From Mycobacterium sp. E2479 (lineage in GTDB: Bacteria; Actinomycetota; Actinomycetes; Mycobacteriales; Mycobacteriaceae): a stretch of DNA of 64,000 bases. Shown here one piece after another: positions 42,659 through 51,478 of the stretch. The notes below the pieces were generated by a model, which searched no databases, had not been told where the DNA came from, and saw only the letters and a program-made list of their open reading frames with translations. Positions within the stretch are counted from its first letter, which is position 1. Every line of letters starts with the position of its first letter. The translations under genes and the position numbers were made by a program. The stretch is taken from contig NZ_LZJR01000068.1 in the NCBI RefSeq assembly GCF_001667925.1, positions 1 to 64,000 on the forward strand, in the 5' to 3' direction.

Positions 42659-43645
42659 CTAAAGTGTGCCACCGCCGTGGTGCGGCATTAGCGCATTTGG
42701 TGGAATGCTGCCAAACTTTCCGGCCTGGTAGTCCTCGAGCGCCTCGATCAATTCCGCCCGACTGTTCATTACGAAAGGGCCGTAGTGGAATACCGGCTCG
42801 CGAATCGGCTGCCCGCCCAGAAGTAGCAAATCAATGGCTCCCGGCGTCGTGTCCGAAGGCCGGACCTGCCGGGTTCCCACGGTGATCCGATCGCCGGGCC
42901 CCAGAACCGCTAACTGTCCCTGGTGGATCGGATGGGCGACCGGGCCGACGTAACCGCTGCCGGACAACACATAGACCAGGGCATTGAAGTCGCGCCGCCA
43001 CCCAATGTTGAGCTGTGCCCCGTTCTCGATCGTCGCGTGCGCGAGGGTGATCGGCGTGTGAGTGATGCCGGGGCCCCGATGGCCGTCGACGTTGCCGGCG
43101 ATGACGCGAATCAGCGCTCCACCGTCGTCGGAAGCGAGCAAGGCGACGTCGCCGCCTTCGATCGACTGATACCGCGGTGGCGCGAACTTGTCTTTCTTCG
43201 GCAGGTTCACCCAGAGCTGGACGCCGTGGAAGAGCCCGCCGCCCTCGACCAGCTCGGCCGGTGGCGTCTCGATGTGCAAGATGCCCGAGCCGGCCGTCAT
43301 CCATTGCGTTGCACCGTCGGCGATCAGGCCGCCACCGCCATGGGAATCCTGGTGGGCAAACTTCCCGTCGAGCATGTAGGTCACGGTTTCGAAGCCGCGG
43401 TGCGGATGCCAGCCGGTGCCCCGCGGTTCGCCCGGCTCATATTCGACCTCGCCCATCTGGTCCATGTGCACGAACGGATCGAGCGCGACCGCGCTGACTC
43501 CCGCGAAGGCGCGCACGACGGGAAAGCCCTCGCCCTCGTAGCCACGAGGGCCGGTGGTGATCGATCGGACCGGGCGCTCGGTGTCGGCGGGGCCGGGACC
43601 GCTGACCCTTGGCAACGTCAGCGTGTTAGCCGTGACTGCAGGCAT
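42659..43645 (-). CDS. Pirin-family protein
   Basis: 328-residue bicupin. Pirin metal site HPHRGFETVTYML with later Gln-Asp-His in HQDSHGG and Glu in HIETPPAEL. Bacterial pirins include quercetinases and redox-sensing partners of metabolic enzymes. Strong AGGAGG ribosome-binding site four bases before the ATG. First gene of a pirin-TetR operon; I do not recall it at this place in Mtb. Confidence 0.9.
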   Translation of the reverse strand: MPAVTANTLTLPRVSGPGPADTERPVRSITTGPRGYEGEGFPVVRAFAGVSAVALDPFVHMDQMGEVEYEPGEPRGTGWHPHRGFETVTYMLDGKFAHQDSHGGGGLIADGATQWMTAGSGILHIETPPAELVEGGGLFHGVQLWVNLPKKDKFAPPRYQSIEGGDVALLASDDGGALIRVIAGNVDGHRGPGITHTPITLAHATIENGAQLNIGWRRDFNALVYVLSGSGYVGPVAHPIHQGQLAVLGPGDRITVGTRQVRPSDTTPGAIDLLLLGGQPIREPVFHYGPFVMNSRAELIEALEDYQAGKFGSIPPNALMPHHGGGTL

Positions 43646-43670
43646 CTGGCCTCCTGGTGAAGTAGCTGCC

Positions 43671-43691
43671 TATATAACCGGACTATGGTCC
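43671..43691 (-). promoter_or_regulatory. Pirin promoter: TATATA -10 with GGAC-TATG-GTCC operator
   Basis: TATATA at 43671-43676 is a good minus-strand -10 element 26 bp upstream of the pirin ATG. The 12-bp site GGAC-TATG-GTCC (43680-43691) with symmetric 4-bp arms lies directly behind it, in the -10/-35 spacer, where a bound repressor would block polymerase. The downstream TetR gene of the same operon is the obvious candidate. Confidence 0.5.
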
Positions 43692-43730
43692 ACTTATTCC
43701 CCGAGGGCCGGGTCGCTCACGTCGACGAAA

Positions 43731-43770
43731 CGCATTCGCCCCGGCATGAAGGTGCCGGGGCGAAGGTGCG
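43731..43770 (-). terminator. Strong hairpin downstream of dps
   Basis: Perfect 12-bp stem TTCGCCCCGGCA (43735-43746) with TGCCGGGGCGAA (43753-43764), 6-nt loop, extended by a CGCA/TGCG pair across a two-base bulge. It lies 28 bp past the dps stop on the minus strand, with a short TTT after it. A mycobacterial-type intrinsic terminator is the simplest reading. Confidence 0.75.
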
Positions 43771-43791
43771 TAGTTACGCGGAACGGATTTT

Positions 43792-44340
43792 CTAGGATTT
43801 GCCACGTGCGCTGCTCGCGGCATCCTTCTCGGTGCTCTTACCCTTGTGCGCCAGTTCTCCGCCGGCGCTTTCCAGGTGCGCCCGGACGAACCATTGGAAC
43901 TTCTCCAACTGCCCCGCCTGGCCGATCAGCAGGTCCTGGGTCACCTGGTCGAGTTCCTCTGTCTCGTCGATGTATTGGCGGATGTCCTCGATGACGCCGG
44001 TGTAGACGAGATCCAGGGCGGCCAGGTGCGCCTGTACCGTGTCCCGGCCCACCGAGTAGTCGTCCCACGACCGGTCCTTGATGATGGCGCCGGGCGTTCC
44101 CTGCGGTGAAGCGCCAAGCGCCGCAATACGTTCGGCAACATCGTCGGCAAACCCACGCACCGCGTCCACTTGCGGGTCGATCATCTCGTGCACGCCGATG
44201 AAGTTCGGGCCAACCACGTTCCAGTGAATGTGCTTCAGCGTCAGGTGAAGATCGTTGTAGGTGCTCAGTTGCTTTTGCAGCAGTTCGGTGAGCCGTGCCG
44301 CCTGCTTATCGGTCAATCCCGGAATAGTGAACTGAGTCAT
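43792..44340 (-). CDS. dps: Dps, DNA-binding ferritin-like protein
   Basis: 182-residue Dps closely matching remembered M. smegmatis Dps1. Ferroxidase residues of the inter-subunit site: LKHIHWNVVGPNFIGVHEMIDPQVDAV (His, His, Asp, Glu). The C-terminal Lys/Arg-rich tail (HKGKSTEKDAASSARGKS) binds DNA. Forms a dodecamer that oxidises and stores iron and protects DNA in stationary phase. Mtb lacks Dps, so this is a clear difference. Preceded by a SigF-like promoter and followed by a terminator. Confidence 0.95.
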   Translation of the reverse strand: MTQFTIPGLTDKQAARLTELLQKQLSTYNDLHLTLKHIHWNVVGPNFIGVHEMIDPQVDAVRGFADDVAERIAALGASPQGTPGAIIKDRSWDDYSVGRDTVQAHLAALDLVYTGVIEDIRQYIDETEELDQVTQDLLIGQAGQLEKFQWFVRAHLESAGGELAHKGKSTEKDAASSARGKS

Positions 44341-44394
44341 CGCTTATTCCCTAGCTTCCTTTCATGGTTCGCACACAATTACTTGCACTGGTGG

Positions 44395-44419
44395 GTACCC
44401 GATGACCACGCTGAAAAAC
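44395..44419 (-). promoter_or_regulatory. SigF-type promoter of dps
   Basis: On the minus strand GTTT (44419-44416), 15 bp, then GGGTAC (44400-44395), matching the mycobacterial SigF consensus GTTT-N15-17-GGGTA. It is 55 bp upstream of the dps ATG. The GGGTACCC core is also a palindrome. dps of M. smegmatis is known to be SigF-dependent. Confidence 0.65.
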
Positions 44420-44427
44420 GCGACGCA

Positions 44428-45339
44428 TCAAAGCGAGCGAATTTGCTGTACCGGCAACCGCGGGCCGCGGCGGGGTTCGTAGGCCAGTCCGCTGGCTTCG
44501 AGCAACCGGACCACGCGCTGGCGGTGGGGTCTCATCGGCGCGAGCAGTTCGAGCATGCCCGCGTCATCGACGGGCCGGCCCAGCAATGTCCAACCGATCA
44601 TCTTGGGAATGTGATAGTCGCCCACCGACACGGCGTCGGCGTCGCCGAAGGCGCGTTGCGCGGTCTCCGCGGCGGTCCACTCCCCGACCCCCGGCAGCGA
44701 CATCAACGCCTCACGTGCCCGCCCCGTCGGCCACGACACCAACCGTTCCAGCGAAGAAGCCCGCCGCGCACAGCTCACCACGGCCTGCGCCCGCCGCGGG
44801 TCGACATTGGCGCGATGAAACTCCCACGACGGGATGTGTCGCCATACCTGCGCCGGCGGCATGACGCGCATTCCCTCCGGCGCCGGCCCCGGGGCGGGTG
44901 TGCCGTACTTCGTCACCAGCAGCCGCCACGAGCGAAACGCATCGGCTCCGGGCACCCGCTGCTCGATGATCGCCGGGATCAGAGCCTCCAGCACCAGCCC
45001 GGTGCGGCCGAGGCGCAAGTGCGGAACCCGTTGGTACGCGGCCGCAATTGTCGGATGTTGCGGCACGAAGTCCGAGTCGTCGTCCTCGAGACCCAGCATG
45101 GCAGGCAGCGTTTCGATGAACTCCTGTGCGCCGCTGCCCCACGCCACACCCTGCACGGCATTGGTGGCGATGCGGCTGATCCGGGCCGTGACGGACCCGC
45201 TGGGCAGCAGGCTGGTGCGCCAGATCGAGCCGTCACCGGGAGCCCGGAAGCACGGATCGCCGCGGCCGCGGCGAAGGGGCGCCAACGTGTGCCCGAAGCT
45301 GACGGCCCCGGGAAAAACGACCGTGCGCGCGCTCTTCAC
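44428..45339 (-). CDS. DNA-3-methyladenine glycosylase II-like (AlkA family; Rv0142 orthologue)
   Basis: 303-residue HhH-GPD glycosylase. HhH hairpin ALMSLPGVGEWTAAETAQRAFGDADAVSVGDYHIP with catalytic Asp in the GD pair, plus N-terminal AlkA-like domain GDPCFRAPGDGSIWRTSLLPSG. Removes alkylated bases. GTG start (KSARTVVFPGAVSF follows) after CGGAGAC; a 105-codon upstream extension lacks family similarity. Resembles remembered Rv0142 throughout. Confidence 0.88.
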   Translation of the reverse strand: MKSARTVVFPGAVSFGHTLAPLRRGRGDPCFRAPGDGSIWRTSLLPSGSVTARISRIATNAVQGVAWGSGAQEFIETLPAMLGLEDDDSDFVPQHPTIAAAYQRVPHLRLGRTGLVLEALIPAIIEQRVPGADAFRSWRLLVTKYGTPAPGPAPEGMRVMPPAQVWRHIPSWEFHRANVDPRRAQAVVSCARRASSLERLVSWPTGRAREALMSLPGVGEWTAAETAQRAFGDADAVSVGDYHIPKMIGWTLLGRPVDDAGMLELLAPMRPHRQRVVRLLEASGLAYEPRRGPRLPVQQIRSL

Positions 45340-45402
45340 CTGATGAGTCTCCGATTGATCTGATTGACCGTGAACTGCGGGCCAAGTCAATATTGCGTTG
45401 TG

Positions 45403-45801
45403 ATGACGCCGTTCGATGACCCGCAGGGCGAACTGGCTTGGATGTTCCTGCAGACCGTAAGCGATGACGGGGATCTGGACGAGGGCTTCGCGCTGCTCAG
45501 TGACGACTTCACCTACTGGACCCTCTACACGCGCACTTCCTGCGACAAGGCCACGTTTCGGCGGGCCGTCGAGCGACGCAAGCAAAACCTCGAGCTGACC
45601 ATCGACTTGGTGCGCTGCGTCAACGAGGGAGAGACCGTGGTGGTGGAGGCGCAAGCCACCGGCACCACCTCTAACGGCCTCGAATTCGATAGCCCGTTCG
45701 TATGCATCTTCGACACCCGCGACGGGCTGATCATCTCCATGCGTCTGTACAGCGACACCCGCGCGGTCGAAAATGCCCTTCCCGGGTGGATCCCTTACTG
45801 A
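45403..45801 (+). CDS. SnoaL/NTF2-like protein (Rv0141c orthologue)
   Basis: 132-residue single-domain NTF2-fold protein: DDPQGELAWMFLQTVSDDGDLDEGFALLSDDFTYWTLYTR, then VVVEAQATGTTSNGLEFDSPFVCIFDTRDGLI. No catalytic residues evident; role unknown. ATG chosen at the first methionine before the domain. Overlaps the convergent DUF427 gene by 7 bp. Confidence 0.8.
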   Translation: MTPFDDPQGELAWMFLQTVSDDGDLDEGFALLSDDFTYWTLYTRTSCDKATFRRAVERRKQNLELTIDLVRCVNEGETVVVEAQATGTTSNGLEFDSPFVCIFDTRDGLIISMRLYSDTRAVENALPGWIPY

Positions 45802-46175
45802 GTAAAGACGCTGATGTCGGCCTTGGTCGGGTAGAACGCCACATGCCCGGCGATCGCCGCGACGGCCGGATACGGCTGCTCGTACGTCCAGATCACATCG
45901 TCGACGGTGTCACCGGCCGAAGTGGTCACGCTGTAGTAGCTCGCGTGGCCCTTGAAGGGACAGTAGGTGCTGGTCTCCGTCCGGCTGAGCCGATCCTGCA
46001 CCACGTCGGCGAACGGAATGTATTGCACTGCAGGCAAAGTAGCTTCGCGTAGTTCCAATGCCGCGGTGGTGTCGGCGACGAGCTCGCCATTGACGTGCAC
46101 CTGCACCCGTCCCTTGGTCGGCTCGATGGTGATCGGGTGTCCCGCGCTGGGTTCCTTGATTTCCGGGTGGGCCAT
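45795..46175 (-). CDS. DUF427 protein (Rv0140 orthologue)
   Basis: 126-residue complete DUF427 domain: RVQVHVNGELVADTTAALELREATLPAVQYIPFADV, then TSTYCPFKGHASYYSV and VIWTYEQPYPAVAAIAGHVAFYP. Second DUF427 gene in the window (the other is at 17302, a two-half form). Function not established. Confidence 0.83.
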   Translation of the reverse strand: MAHPEIKEPSAGHPITIEPTKGRVQVHVNGELVADTTAALELREATLPAVQYIPFADVVQDRLSRTETSTYCPFKGHASYYSVTTSAGDTVDDVIWTYEQPYPAVAAIAGHVAFYPTKADISVFTQ

Positions 46176-46223
46176 GGTGGTTTCTCCTTAGACGAAGTTG
46201 TTTGGTTCAACGCGCGTCCGTGG

Positions 46224-47066
46224 TCAGGGCTTCCCGTCCGGCGGACCGAATGCGTAGCGGTGGTATTGCGACATGTTCGCAACCGCCCGGAACTGCGACA
46301 TGATCTTGCCCAAGACCCGCGATGAGCGGGGCAACTGCGCGAAGGTATCCGACTCGAACCATCGTTCCCAGGCCAAAAGCCGCACCGTCGGCACGGCTTC
46401 GACGATGTCGTCGGGCCCGTTGATCGCCCAATGCAGCGTGGATCCCGACCGTCGCACCACTGTGTTCAGCCATTGCGACTTGATCCCGAGCCAGTTGAAC
46501 GCGTCGAACTGCAGCTCACCTGAACCGAACCGGTCAACCACCCGGCGCAGTAGCGCGGTTCCGTCCTGCTCGGTGAGATACATCGTCAGCCCCTCCGCGA
46601 TCATCAGCGTGGGACGGTCGGCCGGGATTTCGGCCAGCCACGCCGGGTCAATTACCGAGGCGGCAACGAGGCGATAGTGATCGCCGCCCGGGTAAAGCTG
46701 GGAGCGCAGCGCTATGACCTCGGGGTAATCGACGTCGTACCACTGGACGTCCGGGCCTGGCTGCAAGCGAAAAAAGCGGCTGTCCAGCCCGCAGCCCAGG
46801 TGCAGAACGATCGAACACGGATGCGCGGCAAGGAATTTGCGCGTCCAGTGGTCGAAGTGCGCCGACCGGGTGGTCACCGACGGCGCGCGCCGCGCGGTGA
46901 TGGTCGTTCTCTTCCAGTCGTAGTCGATGCGCTCGACGATCTCCTTCGCGTACCGATCGCCCAGGATCGGTTTCGGGAAGTCGGCGTCCAGCGCCTTCGC
47001 GTAGAACGTCGCCAGCATGGTCTGGGGCGCTCCGCTGAGATCGACGGGCACTCGCGCGGTCGTCAC
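46224..47066 (-). CDS. Class I SAM-dependent methyltransferase (LCMT-like)
   Basis: 280 residues. VDLSGAPQTMLATFYAKALDADFPKPILGDRYAKEIVERIDYDWKR, SAM motif VLHLGCGLDSRFFRLQPG, WYDVDYPEVIALRSQLYP, MIAEGLTMYLTEQDGTALLRRVV. Distantly related to the two enzymes at 40036-41946. GTG at 47066 chosen as the nearest start to the family N-terminus. I recall no gene here in Mtb; substrate unknown. Confidence 0.83.
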   Translation of the reverse strand: MTTARVPVDLSGAPQTMLATFYAKALDADFPKPILGDRYAKEIVERIDYDWKRTTITARRAPSVTTRSAHFDHWTRKFLAAHPCSIVLHLGCGLDSRFFRLQPGPDVQWYDVDYPEVIALRSQLYPGGDHYRLVAASVIDPAWLAEIPADRPTLMIAEGLTMYLTEQDGTALLRRVVDRFGSGELQFDAFNWLGIKSQWLNTVVRRSGSTLHWAINGPDDIVEAVPTVRLLAWERWFESDTFAQLPRSSRVLGKIMSQFRAVANMSQYHRYAFGPPDGKP

Positions 47067-47130
47067 ACCGCCCGAGGCTAGTCCTACGCCGATCGCCGCG
47101 CAGCGTCCTGAACGGCGGTCGGCGTGGTGT

Positions 47131-48150
47131 TCAGCGCGGAGTTGCGCTCCTACCTTTGGCATCTCGCATCGCCGCCCAGAACCGGGCCGCCTCGCGGATG
47201 GACTCCTCGACCGGCCGCGGCTGCCAGCCCAATTCGCGCACGGCCTTGCTGTGGTCGACGGGCGCTTCGGCACGCATCATGCGCACCGAGGCGAGGCTGA
47301 GCTCGGCGTCCTTGCCGGTGAAGCGGGCCCGCAGGTCACTCAGCGCGCCAAGCGCATACAGCATCGGGACGGAGATGGAGCGTCGCGGCGCGGGCACGCC
47401 CGCCTCGTCGGCCGCGATCCGGACCACCTCTTTCAAGGCGATCATCCGCTCGGAAATCAGGTATCGCTCGCCGATGCGCCCGTGTTCGGAGGCCAGGATC
47501 ATGGCCCGGGCCGCGTCGGTGACGCCGACGACTTCCAGCTCGATGCCCTCCATCGTGAAGGGCAGCTTGCCGAACACCGCGCCGGCGATGAACGCACCGT
47601 GCGGGGTGCGGCCCCAATCGCCGCTGCCGTATGTCGTCGACACGCACATCGCCACCGCGGGCAGCGCGGCCTCGGCCACATACCGCATCACCAGGTTCTC
47701 GGCCTGAACTCGGGATCGGACGTAGTCCGATACCCCGCGGGTGCCGACGGCGTCCGCTTCGGTCGCGACGTGTCCGCGACGCCGCCCGACGGTCGCGTAC
47801 GTGCTGGTGAAGACGAACCGGCGCAGCCCGGATTGCGCAACGGCCACGTCGAGAACGTTGCGCAGCCCTTCGACGTTGGTGCGAAACAGCGGCGAGGTGT
47901 CGCGCAGCCAGGCACGGGTATCGACGACGCAGTAGTAGACGTCGTCGACACCGTCCATCGCCTCCTGCAGCACGGCGGTATCGAACACGTCGCCGTGAAA
48001 CCGGGTCAGCGCAAGGTCATCGATGGCACGGGTGTTGGCGTTCGGCCGCACCATCGCCCGGACTTGCGCACCGTCGGCGACGAGCTGTCGGGTCACGTGC
48101 GAACCCAGAAAGCCGTTGGCGCCGATGACGAGTTTGGGCTTGCTGCTCAC
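47131..48150 (-). CDS. NAD-dependent epimerase/3-beta-HSD-like (Rv0139 orthologue)
   Basis: 339-residue extended SDR. Cofactor motif VIGANGFLGSHV, VYYCVVDTRAW, FVFTSTYATVG, then SDYVRSRVQAENLV where the usual Tyr-x3-Lys is Tyr-x3-Arg. C-terminal substrate domain. Such proteins act on sterols or nucleotide sugars. GTG start overlaps the stop of the upstream SnoaL gene (GTGA), so the two are coupled. Confidence 0.86.
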   Translation of the reverse strand: MSSKPKLVIGANGFLGSHVTRQLVADGAQVRAMVRPNANTRAIDDLALTRFHGDVFDTAVLQEAMDGVDDVYYCVVDTRAWLRDTSPLFRTNVEGLRNVLDVAVAQSGLRRFVFTSTYATVGRRRGHVATEADAVGTRGVSDYVRSRVQAENLVMRYVAEAALPAVAMCVSTTYGSGDWGRTPHGAFIAGAVFGKLPFTMEGIELEVVGVTDAARAMILASEHGRIGERYLISERMIALKEVVRIAADEAGVPAPRRSISVPMLYALGALSDLRARFTGKDAELSLASVRMMRAEAPVDHSKAVRELGWQPRPVEESIREAARFWAAMRDAKGRSATPR

Positions 48151-48653
48151 TGGGTCCCTCCGTACTGCGCCATGAATTGCGAGCCGGCCTCGTCGAGGGT
48201 GCCCAGCTCCTGGGCCTTGCGGCACCACTTCAGCGTGGCCTGCACGAAGCGCAGCGGGTTGTAGATGTCTTCCTGCTGACGCCACAGGCCATCGCCGGCG
48301 TAGGTGATGATCGAAATGTTCGTCGCGCCGATGACAGTGCCGTCGCCCGGATCGCGCATCGGGTTGTCGAGTTCCATGATGATGCGCCCCGTGGCCTCGT
48401 CGATCACCGACCACAGCGACGGGAACGCGACCATGTGGCTGCCGGGAAAACTGCCCATCGTCCGGCTGATCCACTCGCGGACCTCATCGCGACCATGCAT
48501 GGTGCCCGCCGCGTGTTCGATGTACACGACGTCGGGTGTGTAGTGCTGGACCCACGCGTCCCAGTCGTGCGATCGCGCCGCCGCATCGACCGTCGCTTCG
48601 AACTTCTCGAAGGCGGCAGCCAGTTCGCTACGAGAGAATTTCGGCGTGCTCAT
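48147..48653 (-). CDS. SnoaL-like protein (Rv0138 orthologue)
   Basis: 168-residue NTF2-fold protein: [63 protein letters not shown], then [41 protein letters not shown]. Probably a steroid-isomerase-like partner of the overlapping epimerase; chemistry unproven. Divergent from msrA. Confidence 0.83.
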   Translation of the reverse strand: MSTPKFSRSELAAAFEKFEATVDAAARSHDWDAWVQHYTPDVVYIEHAAGTMHGRDEVREWISRTMGSFPGSHMVAFPSLWSVIDEATGRIIMELDNPMRDPGDGTVIGATNISIITYAGDGLWRQQEDIYNPLRFVQATLKWCRKAQELGTLDEAGSQFMAQYGGTQ

Positions 48654-48741
48654 GATTTCGCGGCACCGTTGCAGCTCATCGGCGGAGTGTAGCCTGGCTT
48701 TTGTTCCTGCCCGAGTGCTGGCCGGTTATGGAGGACGAACG

Positions 48742-49254
48742 ATGACCAACCAGAAAGCGATTCTCGCCGGCGGCTGCTTTTGGGGGATGCAGGAATTGAT
48801 CCGTAAGCAGCCGGGCGTGGTTTCGACCCGGGTCGGTTACACCGGCGGTGACGTGCCCAACGCGACCTACCGGAACCACGGCACCCACGCGGAGGCCATC
48901 GAGATCGTCTATGACCCGGCCGTCACCGACTACCGCAGGTTGCTGGAGTTCTTCTTCCAGATCCACGATCCGACAACGAAAGACCGGCAGGGCAACGACC
49001 GGGGTGCCAGCTACCGGTCGGCCATCTTCTATCTCGACGAGGACCAGAAGCGAGTCGCGCTGGACACCATCGCTGACGTCGAGGCGTCCGGGCTGTGGCC
49101 CGGCAAGGTGGTGACCGAGGTCAGCCCCGCCGGCGACTTCTGGGAAGCCGAGCCCGAACACCAGGACTACCTGCAGCACTATCCCAACGGGTACACCTGC
49201 CACTTCATCCGCCCGGGCTGGAAACTGCCGCGCCGGGCAACCGCGGGCCAGTAG
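48742..49254 (+). CDS. msrA: Peptide methionine sulfoxide reductase MsrA
   Basis: 170-residue MsrA. Catalytic GCFWG motif with Cys12, plus [29 protein letters not shown] and the resolving region near the C-terminus ([11 protein letters not shown]). Reduces Met-S-sulfoxide. Excellent GGAGG ribosome-binding site eight bases before ATG; a TAGCCT -10-like element is upstream. Next to cyp138, as Rv0137c/Rv0136 in Mtb. Confidence 0.95.
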   Translation: MTNQKAILAGGCFWGMQELIRKQPGVVSTRVGYTGGDVPNATYRNHGTHAEAIEIVYDPAVTDYRRLLEFFFQIHDPTTKDRQGNDRGASYRSAIFYLDEDQKRVALDTIADVEASGLWPGKVVTEVSPAGDFWEAEPEHQDYLQHYPNGYTCHFIRPGWKLPRRATAGQ

Positions 49255-49293
49255 CGACGCCGGGCTCCTCCCGGGTCCAGGCCCGCGCCGAAT

Positions 49294-50613
49294 TCAGCGC
49301 TGGCGCACCACTATCCGGCCGCCGTCCTTCGGGGTGAACGCGACCCCACGGCAATGCCAGTGCTCGTCGGGCGCGTCCGTCGTCTCAATGGTCAAGCGGC
49401 GCAACACTGTCCGAAGCACGACGTCCATTTCCATGTTGGCAAACGCCGCTCCTACACAGCGGCGCGTCCCGCCACCGAACGGGATCCACGACAACGCCGA
49501 CGGCTTGGTCCCGATGAAGCGTTGCGGGTCGAAACGGTCGGGATCGGGGAACACGTCGGGGTTGCTGTGAATCTGCCCGATTCCGACGATGATGGTATCG
49601 CCCCGCGGGATCACCCACTCGCCAAGGCGGAACGTCTCGGGGTAGACGTGGCGACCCGCGAGATCGATCACCGTCCTGGCTCGCTGGACCTCCAAGATCG
49701 TGGCCTGACGCAGCTCACCGCCGCCGTCGTCGGCCTCTTCGACGAGCGCCTTCAGCAGGTCGGGGTGCCGGCTTATCCGCTCGAACGCCCAGCCCAGCGT
49801 GGATGCGGTGGTTTCGTGTCCGGCCGCCAGCAGCGTGAGCAGCTCATCGCCAATGTCCTTGCGCGACATGGCCGAACCATCTTCGTAGGTGGTACGCAGC
49901 AGCATCGCCAGGACGTCGGTCCGCTCGGCGAAGTGCGAATCGGCCCGCTCGTCATCGATCAACCTGTCGACGACGTTGTCGTACCGGCGTCGCCATTCGG
50001 CCAGTCGGCCCCACGGGCTGTACCGACCGAACTGGCGTTTGGGCATCGGCACCGACGCCAATCGCGAGCCCAGGGTGACCCACGGCGGGATGAGCCGGCG
50101 CAGCTCGTCGAGCTCGGCGCCTTCTGCGCCGAAAACCGCGCGCAAAATGGCGTTCAGCGTGATTCGCATCATCGGCGGCAGCGTCGCGAAAGGGCTGCCG
50201 TGCGGCCAGTCGGCGATCTCGCGCAGTGTCTCTTCTTCGATGATGCTTTCGTACTTCTTCATGCTCTTGCCGTGGAACGGCGGGGCCAACAGCCGACGCC
50301 GTTGGCGATGTTCGTCGCCCTCGAGCGCGAACACGGAGCCGGTGCCGAACAGCCTGCTTAGATTGGGCTGAATGTTGCCGAGTTCGTCGGGGCTGGTCGT
50401 GAAGATCTGCTTGGCCAGCTGCGGGTCACCAATGGCGATGACGCGCCCGTACATCGGCAGGTTGAGCGTGAACGCGTCGCCGTGGCGGCGCGCCAGTCGC
50501 TGGATCATCCAGCGCCGCGACATCGAAAATCCAAGGCCCTGAAGCAACTTGGGGATTCGGACCGCCGGAGGCAGCTTGATTGCGGCCGGCGGGGCGGCGA
50601 CTTGGTGGCTCAT
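49294..50613 (-). CDS. cyp138: Cytochrome P450 CYP138
   Basis: 439-residue P450. I-helix LLAAGHETTASTLGW, K-helix Glu-x-x-Arg in EVQR, PERF-like FDPQRFIGTKP, heme loop FGGGTRRCVGAAFA with axial Cys386. Physiological substrate unknown. Start at MSHQVAAPP; the frame extends upstream over the operator region but without family similarity. Divergent from the TetR gene at 50744 with paired palindromes between, matching Rv0136/Rv0135c. Confidence 0.93.
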   Translation of the reverse strand: MSHQVAAPPAAIKLPPAVRIPKLLQGLGFSMSRRWMIQRLARRHGDAFTLNLPMYGRVIAIGDPQLAKQIFTTSPDELGNIQPNLSRLFGTGSVFALEGDEHRQRRRLLAPPFHGKSMKKYESIIEEETLREIADWPHGSPFATLPPMMRITLNAILRAVFGAEGAELDELRRLIPPWVTLGSRLASVPMPKRQFGRYSPWGRLAEWRRRYDNVVDRLIDDERADSHFAERTDVLAMLLRTTYEDGSAMSRKDIGDELLTLLAAGHETTASTLGWAFERISRHPDLLKALVEEADDGGGELRQATILEVQRARTVIDLAGRHVYPETFRLGEWVIPRGDTIIVGIGQIHSNPDVFPDPDRFDPQRFIGTKPSALSWIPFGGGTRRCVGAAFANMEMDVVLRTVLRRLTIETTDAPDEHWHCRGVAFTPKDGGRIVVRQR

Positions 50614-50652
50614 GGCGATGACGTCTCCCAATATCTGCCCCGGCACCGGGGT

Positions 50653-50701
50653 GGTACGGCGATGTACCGCAACATCTCCCTGTACGGTACTCTGATGTAC
50701 C
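50653..50701. promoter_or_regulatory. Twin palindromes GGTAC-N6-GTACC between cyp138 and tetR
   Basis: Two sites of identical format: GGTACGGCGATGTACC (50653-50668) and GGTACTCTGATGTACC (50686-50701). Both have perfect 5-bp arms and share GATGTACC; start-to-start spacing is 33 bp, three helical turns on the same DNA face. A GTACGGTAC lies between. This looks like a two-dimer operator for the adjacent TetR protein controlling both genes. Confidence 0.75.
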
Positions 50702-50743
50702 AAGCCTGACAAGGCGCCGCGTTCGTCGAAAGGGGGCGCCCGC

Positions 50744-51373
50744 GTGACACCAGCGGTGACGGCGGCTGCCGCCGATGCGGTTGCGGGCGACGCACCCGCC
50801 GAGCCGGATCCGTTTCGGCAACGGCTGCTTGACGGTCTGGCCACCTCGATCACCGAGCGCGGCTACCGCGCCAGCACGGTTGCCGACGTGGTCCGCCACG
50901 CACGCACGTCCAAACGCACGTTCTACGACCACTTCGCCGGCAAGGAAGAGTGTTTCCTGGAATTGCTGGCCGTGGACATCGAGAATCTCGGCGAGAAGAT
51001 CGTGGCATCCGTCGATCCCGAGGCCGATTGGCACGTGCAGATCCGCCAGGCGGTCGAGGCCTACGTCGGCTCTATCGAGGCGCGGCCGGCCATCACGTTG
51101 AGCTGGATCCGTGAACTGCCGTCGCTGGGGGCTGCCGCTCGGCCGGTGCAACGCCGCGGATTGCAGTTGTTGACCAGCCTGCTGATCGACCTCAGCGCCA
51201 GTCCGGGGTTCCGCCGCGCAAAGCTGCCCCCGCTGACCGCGTCATTGGCCGTGATCCTGCTGGGCGGCCTGCGTGAGCTCACCGCACTTGCGGTCGAAGA
51301 CGGAAAGCCGGTCCGAGAAATCGTGGAGCCGGCCGTGGATGCATCCGTAGCCCTGCTCGGTCCGCGGCATTAG
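50744..51373 (+). CDS. TetR-family regulator (Rv0135c orthologue)
   Basis: 209-residue TetR. HTH region RQRLLDGLATSITERGYRASTVADVVRHARTSKRTFYDHFAGKEECFLELL (about residues 25-75), then a helical ligand domain. GTG start. Almost certainly controls cyp138 and itself through the GGTAC-N6-GTACC pair. A possible stem-loop terminator follows at 51416-51433. Confidence 0.88.
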   Translation: MTPAVTAAAADAVAGDAPAEPDPFRQRLLDGLATSITERGYRASTVADVVRHARTSKRTFYDHFAGKEECFLELLAVDIENLGEKIVASVDPEADWHVQIRQAVEAYVGSIEARPAITLSWIRELPSLGAAARPVQRRGLQLLTSLLIDLSASPGFRRAKLPPLTASLAVILLGGLRELTALAVEDGKPVREIVEPAVDASVALLGPRH

Positions 51374-51415
51374 AATCGTCCGTCCGCGTAACTGAAAGTG
51401 TGCCAAGCCATTCCG

Positions 51416-51433
51416 GCCCCGGTCCGACGGGGC
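51416..51433 (+). terminator. Possible terminator hairpin after tetR
   Basis: Perfect 6-bp GC stem GCCCCG / CGGGGC with 6-nt loop, 43 bp past the TetR stop and 46 bp before the Mop gene. No U-tract follows, so efficiency is uncertain. Confidence 0.4.
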
Positions 51434-51478
51434 TAAGCTCACCGCAGACCCCACCCGTCCAACATGGAGGATCCTGCG

